Source: Actinomycetes bacterium
Lineage (GTDB): Bacteria > Actinomycetota > Coriobacteriia > Anaerosomatales > Anaerosomataceae
NCBI GenBank assembly: GCA_022839745.1
Contig: JALHJB010000029.1
Span: 1-16,461 of the forward strand
DNA: 16,461 nt
Reading direction: 5' to 3'
Part shown: piece by piece, positions 13,001-16,461 of the stretch
How the letters are laid out: every line of letters begins with the position of its first letter
How positions within the stretch are numbered: position 1 is the first letter of the stretch
The notes under the pieces: generated by a model
The model's input: only the letters and a program-made list of their open reading frames with translations
Databases searched by the model: none
What the model was told of the DNA's origin: nothing
Made by a program: the position numbers and the translations under genes

Positions 13001-13072
13001 CTCGAGAAAACCTCCGACCGTCATCCGGAATGCCCCAGCGGCACACCGGCGTCAGTGATACGCGACTGCGTC

Positions 13073-13351
13073 CTAGCGCTTGCCCTTCTTGCGATCGTCC
13101 GCATGCCCGCGGAACGTACGCGTCGGCGAGAACTCGCCGAACTTGTGGCCGACCATGGACTCGGTCACATACACCGGAACGTGCTTCCGGCCGTCGTGCA
13201 CGGCCACCGTGTGCCCGACCATCTCGGGGAAGATGGTGGAGGCACGCGACCAGGTCTTGATGACCTTCTTCTCACCGGCCTCGTTCATGTCCTGAATACG
13301 CTTCAGGAGCCGCGGCTCGACGTAGGGTCCCTTTTTCAGACTTCTGCTCAT
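13073..13351 (-). CDS. rpsS: 30S ribosomal protein S19 (uS19)
   Basis: Head protein that pairs with S13 near A-site tRNA. The protein is 92 residues. Hallmarks are MSRSLKKGPYVEPRLLKRI, TWSRASTIFPEMVGHTVAVH and TESMVGHKFGEFSPTRTF, ending in a basic tail. GGGAG lies 6 nt before the ATG, and the gap from rplB is 18 nt. Confidence 0.97.
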   Translation of the reverse strand: MSRSLKKGPYVEPRLLKRIQDMNEAGEKKVIKTWSRASTIFPEMVGHTVAVHDGRKHVPVYVTESMVGHKFGEFSPTRTFRGHADDRKKGKR

Positions 13352-13369
13352 CGATTGCTCCCTCTCCCG

Positions 13370-14200
13370 CTACTTCTTGCGGCGGCGAATGATCATCCGG
13401 TCGGACGCCTTGTGCTTCGCACGCGTGCGGTGACCCTTGGTGGGGACACCCCACGGCGTCACCGGGTGACGACCGGCGGTCTTGTTCTTGCCCTCGCCAC
13501 CACCGTGCGGGTGGTCGACCGGGTTCATCGCGGTACCACGCACCGTCGGGCGCTTGCCAAGGTGGCGGTTACGACCGGCCTTGCCGATCGAGATGTTGCC
13601 GTGCTCGCTGTTGCCGACCTCGCCGACGGTGGCACGGCAGGCCAGCGGCACCATACGCATCTCAGATGAGGGCATACGCAGGATCGCGTTAGGGCCCTCC
13701 TTGCCGATCAGCTGGGCAGAGGTGCCGGCCGAACGTGCGATAGCCGCGCCCTTGCCCGGCTGCAGCTCGATCGCGTGGACAACGGTACCGGTGGGGATGC
13801 TCTCCAGCGGCAGGGCGTTGCCCGGCTTGATGTCCGCGCCAGCGCCGGACATGATCGCGTCGCCCACACGCAGCTTCTCCGGGGCGAGGATGTAGCGCTT
13901 CTCGCCGTCGGCATAGTGCAGCAGCGCGATACGCGCGGAGCGGTTCGGGTCGTACTCGATGGTAGCGACCTTGGCCGGGACCCCGTCCTTGTTCCGCTTG
14001 AAGTCGATCTTGCGGTACTGGCGCTTGTGGCCACCGCCCTGGTGACGGGTGGTGATCCGGCCATTGTTGTTGCGGCCGCCCTTCTGAGGCAGCGGCTCCA
14101 GCAGCGACTTCTCGGGCATCGTCGACGTGATCTCCGAGAAATCGGCGACAGTCTGGAAACGACGACCCGGTGAGGTCGGCTTGTACTTCTTGAGTCCCAT
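13370..14200 (-). CDS. rplB: 50S ribosomal protein L2 (uL2)
   Basis: Large rRNA-binding protein needed for subunit joining and peptidyl-transferase activity. The protein is 276 residues. It begins MGLKKYKPTSPGRR. The diagnostic C-terminal motif NPVDHPHGGGEGK, with the conserved His, is intact, and it ends RMIIRRRKK. Two adjacent ATGs exist (14203, 14200); the second has AAGGAG at 5 nt and gives the conserved N-terminus. It is preceded by an unusually long 143-nt spacer after rplW. Confidence 0.97.
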   Translation of the reverse strand: MGLKKYKPTSPGRRFQTVADFSEITSTMPEKSLLEPLPQKGGRNNNGRITTRHQGGGHKRQYRKIDFKRNKDGVPAKVATIEYDPNRSARIALLHYADGEKRYILAPEKLRVGDAIMSGAGADIKPGNALPLESIPTGTVVHAIELQPGKGAAIARSAGTSAQLIGKEGPNAILRMPSSEMRMVPLACRATVGEVGNSEHGNISIGKAGRNRHLGKRPTVRGTAMNPVDHPHGGGEGKNKTAGRHPVTPWGVPTKGHRTRAKHKASDRMIIRRRKK

Positions 14201-14239
14201 CATCTCTCCTTCGTTCCGATTGCCTGACCGCTTGGGACC

Positions 14240-14258
14240 CGGAGCCGTTCATGCTCCG
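14240..14258 (-). promoter_or_regulatory. second hairpin in the rplW-rplB spacer
   Basis: CGGAGC (14240-14245) and GCTCCG (14253-14258) form a 6-bp stem with a 7-nt loop, about 40 nt before the rplB start. Confidence 0.35.
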
Positions 14259-14316
14259 AGCGATCTGACGCCGGACCTTCCTGCTACCACGGTGCCGGGC
14301 GGCTCCATCAGCCACC

Positions 14317-14340
14317 GTACTCCCGCACACACGGGAGTAC
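14317..14340 (-). promoter_or_regulatory. 9-bp hairpin directly after rplW
   Basis: GTACTCCCG (14317-14325) and CGGGAGTAC (14332-14340) pair perfectly; the mRNA-strand loop is TGTGTG. It begins 6 nt after the rplW stop codon. It could be a processing, stabilising or attenuating element inside the S10 operon; no T-run follows. Confidence 0.5.
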
Positions 14341-14346
14341 CGGGGC

Positions 14347-14631
14347 TTACCTACCAGCGAACAGGTCGATCGTGTCCCCGTCCTTGAGGGTGACGATCGC
14401 CTTCTTCCATGAGCGCGACAGCCCCTTATTGTACCGGAGTCTGCGCGGTTTACCAGATACATTCATGGTGTTGACCTTCGTGACCGTCACACCGAAGATC
14501 TCGGTGACCGCCTGGGCGATCTGTTCTTTCTTGGCGGTCTTCAGGACCTCGAACGTATACCGGTTCTGCTCCATCAGGTCGTAGCTCTTCTCCGACACGA
14601 TCGGCCGGATGATGACGTCATGCGCCTGCAT
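14347..14631 (-). CDS. rplW: 50S ribosomal protein L23 (uL23)
   Basis: Sits at the exit tunnel and is the docking site for trigger factor and SRP. The protein is 94 residues. Conserved features are VIIRPIVSEKSYDLMEQNRYTF, EIFGVTVTKVNTMNV and the rRNA-contact segment GKPRRLRYNKGLSRSWKKAIVTL. Its ATG overlaps the rplD stop codon by one base (TGATG), with GAGGGGGTG upstream inside rplD, so the two are coupled. Confidence 0.97.
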   Translation of the reverse strand: MQAHDVIIRPIVSEKSYDLMEQNRYTFEVLKTAKKEQIAQAVTEIFGVTVTKVNTMNVSGKPRRLRYNKGLSRSWKKAIVTLKDGDTIDLFAGR

Positions 14632-15254
14632 CAGCTCAGCACCCCCTCAAGCCACATCAGAGCGGGCTTCGTGAACACGAGCGAGGTGTTGTCCACCAGG
14701 TCGTACGTGTTCGCCTCAGCAGCAGCGATCACGCGTACACGCTCGAGGTTGCGCAGCGACAGCATCGCATTGATGTCATCGTTGTCGACGACCACCGTGA
14801 CCTTGCGGTCGATACCGAGCGCCCGCAGAACGGCCGCAGCCTTCTTCGTCGACGGCTCATCTAGGCCGAAGCTATCGATCACGTGGAGCTCGCCCTCGGC
14901 GTTCTTGGCCGACAGCACGCTGCGCATCGCAAGCTTGATGACCTTGTTCGGCACCTTGAACGCATAGCTGCGCGGGGTCGGGCCGAAGATGACGCCGCCG
15001 CCCTTCCACTGGCCAGCGCGGATCGAGCCCTGGCGGGCGCGGCCCGTGCCCTTCTGACGCCACGGCTTAGCGCCACCGCCGGACACGTCGCTCCGGCCCT
15101 TGACGCTGTGCGTGCCCTGGCGGCGGGCAGCCATCTGGCTGCGGACCACCTGATGCACGGCGAAGGAGTTGGGCTCGATCGCGAACACCGCATCCGCGAC
15201 GTCGGCCTGTCCCACCTTCTTGCCTGTGCTGTCCTTCACTTCCACAGTTGCCAT
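14631..15254 (-). CDS. rplD: 50S ribosomal protein L4 (uL4)
   Basis: Tunnel-constriction protein; in E. coli it also represses the S10 operon through the leader RNA. The protein is 207 residues. The extended loop that reaches the tunnel is GGGAKPWRQKGTGRARQGS, followed by GGGVIFGPTPRSYAFKVP. The C-terminal part has VVVDNDDINAMLSLRNLERV. AAGGAG lies 8 nt before the ATG. The operon leader upstream of rpsJ shows no obvious L4-binding structure in the 36 nt visible here. Confidence 0.97.
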   Translation of the reverse strand: MATVEVKDSTGKKVGQADVADAVFAIEPNSFAVHQVVRSQMAARRQGTHSVKGRSDVSGGGAKPWRQKGTGRARQGSIRAGQWKGGGVIFGPTPRSYAFKVPNKVIKLAMRSVLSAKNAEGELHVIDSFGLDEPSTKKAAAVLRALGIDRKVTVVVDNDDINAMLSLRNLERVRVIAAAEANTYDLVDNTSLVFTKPALMWLEGVLS

Positions 15255-15291
15255 CTCATCTGCTCCTTATTGCGAACCGACGTTCCGCCGC

Positions 15292-15912
15292 TTATGCGAG
15301 GCGGATCGTCAGCAGGCTGTCCTTGCCACCGGGAACGGCGCCCTTCACGAGCATCAGGTTCTGCTCGGCGTCCACGCGAACCACCTGGACGTTGCGGATC
15401 GTGACGGTGTCGCCGCCCATGTGACCCGGCATGCGCACGCCCCTGAACACGCGCGACGGAGTCGCGCACTGGCCAACGGAGCCCGGCTCACGATGTGCGT
15501 GAGAGCCGTGGCCGCCGGGACCACCACGGAAGTTGTGGCGCTTCATGACGCCGGCGAAACCCTTGCCCTTGCTGGTGCCCGTGATGTGCACGGACTGTCC
15601 GGCCTCGAAGCCATCAACGGTGACGGACTGACCGAGCTTGACGTCCTCGCCATCGCCCATCGGCACCTCCGCGACGAATCGCTTGGGGGTCGTGCCGGCC
15701 TTGGCGAAGTGGCCGGTCATGGGCTTGTTGGCGCGGGACTCCTTGACGTCTCCGAACGCAAGCTGCACGGCCCGGTAGCCGTCGCGCGCGTCGGTCCGGA
15801 CCTGGGAGACCACGCAGGGGCCAGCCTCGATGACGGTGACCGGGATCAGCCGGTCGTCATCGGACCAGACCTGGGTCATGCCCAGCTTCCTTCCGAGAAT
15901 CGCAGTTGCCAT
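15292..15912 (-). CDS. rplC: 50S ribosomal protein L3 (uL3)
   Basis: Early-assembly large-subunit protein with a finger reaching the peptidyl-transferase centre. The protein is 206 residues. Hallmarks are MATAILGRKLGMTQVW, the finger GTSKGKGFAGVMKRHNF with HGSHAHREPGSVGQ, and the C-terminal MPGHMGGDTVTIRN. ATG 15912 gives the family N-terminus; a start at 15993 would add unconserved residues. The upstream AAAGG is at 7 nt. A 106-nt spacer with a hairpin separates it from rpsJ. Confidence 0.97.
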   Translation of the reverse strand: MATAILGRKLGMTQVWSDDDRLIPVTVIEAGPCVVSQVRTDARDGYRAVQLAFGDVKESRANKPMTGHFAKAGTTPKRFVAEVPMGDGEDVKLGQSVTVDGFEAGQSVHITGTSKGKGFAGVMKRHNFRGGPGGHGSHAHREPGSVGQCATPSRVFRGVRMPGHMGGDTVTIRNVQVVRVDAEQNLMLVKGAVPGGKDSLLTIRLA

Positions 15913-15994
15913 CTCCTTGCCTTTCTTCCGTGCGGTCTGTAGGACCCTGAACGCCGCCGTATGCGACGCCTCCCAGAGGACCGCGTTCATCAAA

Positions 15995-16011
15995 CCGGGG
16001 CGGAGCCCCGG
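15995..16011 (-). promoter_or_regulatory. hairpin in the rpsJ-rplC spacer
   Basis: CCGGGGC (15995-16001) and GCCCCGG (16005-16011) pair perfectly around a triloop, 7 nt after the rpsJ stop codon. On the mRNA strand it is followed by TTTG, a very weak T-tract. A partial terminator or attenuator between the first two S10-operon genes is possible. Confidence 0.4.
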
Positions 16012-16018
16012 GGTGTAC

Positions 16019-16327
16019 CTAGAGCTTGATCTCGATGTCCACGCCCGCGGGCAGGTCGAGACGCATCAGCGAGTCGACCGTCTTGGCGGTGGGCTCGAGG
16101 ATGTCGATGAGGCGCTTGTGCGTCCGCATCTCGAAGTGCTCGCGGCTGTCCTTGTTCACGTGCGGCGAGCGTATGACGCAGTACAGGTTGCGCTCAGTCG
16201 GCAGCGGGATCGGGCCCGCGACCTTAGCGCCGGTCCTCTGCGCCGTCTCGACGATCAGCTTCGTGGACTTGTCCACGACCTCGTGATCGTACGCCTTGAG
16301 CCGGATGCGGATCTTCTGGTTCGCCAA
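16019..16327 (-). CDS. rpsJ: 30S ribosomal protein S10 (uS10, NusE)
   Basis: Small-subunit head protein that also acts in transcription antitermination with NusB. The protein is 102 residues. Conserved stretches are KIRIRLKAYDHEVVDKSTK, VAGPIPLPTERNLYCVIRSP and HVNKDSREHFEMRTHKRLID. The start is TTG 16327, with GGAGG 8 nt upstream; no in-frame ATG or GTG lies near. It is the first S10-operon gene, 36 nt after tuf, so read-through from the str-type operon is likely. Confidence 0.97.
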   Translation of the reverse strand: MANQKIRIRLKAYDHEVVDKSTKLIVETAQRTGAKVAGPIPLPTERNLYCVIRSPHVNKDSREHFEMRTHKRLIDILEPTAKTVDSLMRLDLPAGVDIEIKL

Positions 16328-16363
16328 CTCACTTACCTCCGTCTTGTACGGCCTTCAAGAAGC

Positions 16364-16461
<98 letters not shown>

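Noticed and set aside
11328..13058. 576-codon open frame on the plus strand
   Set aside because: It lies wholly antisense to rpmC, rplP, rpsC and rplV, all certain genes. It is His/Asp/Leu/Ala/Arg-rich, as expected from the complement of GC-rich codons, and has no recognisable domain.

Overview
The window is GC-rich bacterial chromosome dominated by one long minus-strand ribosomal protein cluster (positions 16461 down to 3845). The order is tuf(end)-rpsJ-rplC-rplD-rplW-rplB-rpsS-rplV-rpsC-rplP-rpmC-rpsQ-rplN-rplX-rplE-rpsZ-rpsH-rplF-rplR-rpsE-rpmD-rplO-secY-adk-map. This is the classical S10 operon followed by the spc operon, preceded by the end of the EF-Tu gene. High GC, many GTG/TTG starts, a zinc-type S14, a Cys4 L24 and a Cys4-lid adenylate kinase suggest an actinobacterial or deep Gram-positive lineage. 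Coriobacteriia-like is my guess, but the sequence alone does not settle it.

The genes work together. Some 21 ribosomal proteins of both subunits are co-expressed with the translocon channel SecY, adenylate kinase and methionine aminopeptidase. Spacing is tight, with overlaps or 0-6 nt gaps at rplD/rplW, rpsC/rplP, rplP/rpmC, rplV/rpsC, rpmD/rpsE, rplO/secY and adk/map. Several spacers of 50-143 nt interrupt this packing, and most of them hold a GC-rich hairpin.

The left 3.8 kb (1-3844) is a mobile-element-rich patch where infA-rpmJ-rpsM-rpsK-rpsD-rpoA-rplQ would normally follow map. From left to right it holds: a fragment of an IS30-type leader that begins at base 1; a ~0.63 kb internally deleted IS256-family element with both ends recognisable; a two-gene minus-strand unit (DUF2905 small membrane protein and TauE/SafE-type permease); an apparently intact IS30-family element with a cysteine-rich transposase; and a 250-nt non-coding stretch with repeated IS30-end-like motifs running up to the map stop codon.

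No tRNA, rRNA, CRISPR array or phage module was seen. I did not find a clear new multi-gene system. The most unusual points are the break after map at an IS30 element, the cluster of IS30-end-like motifs, the deleted IS256 derivative, and the recurrent intercistronic hairpins.
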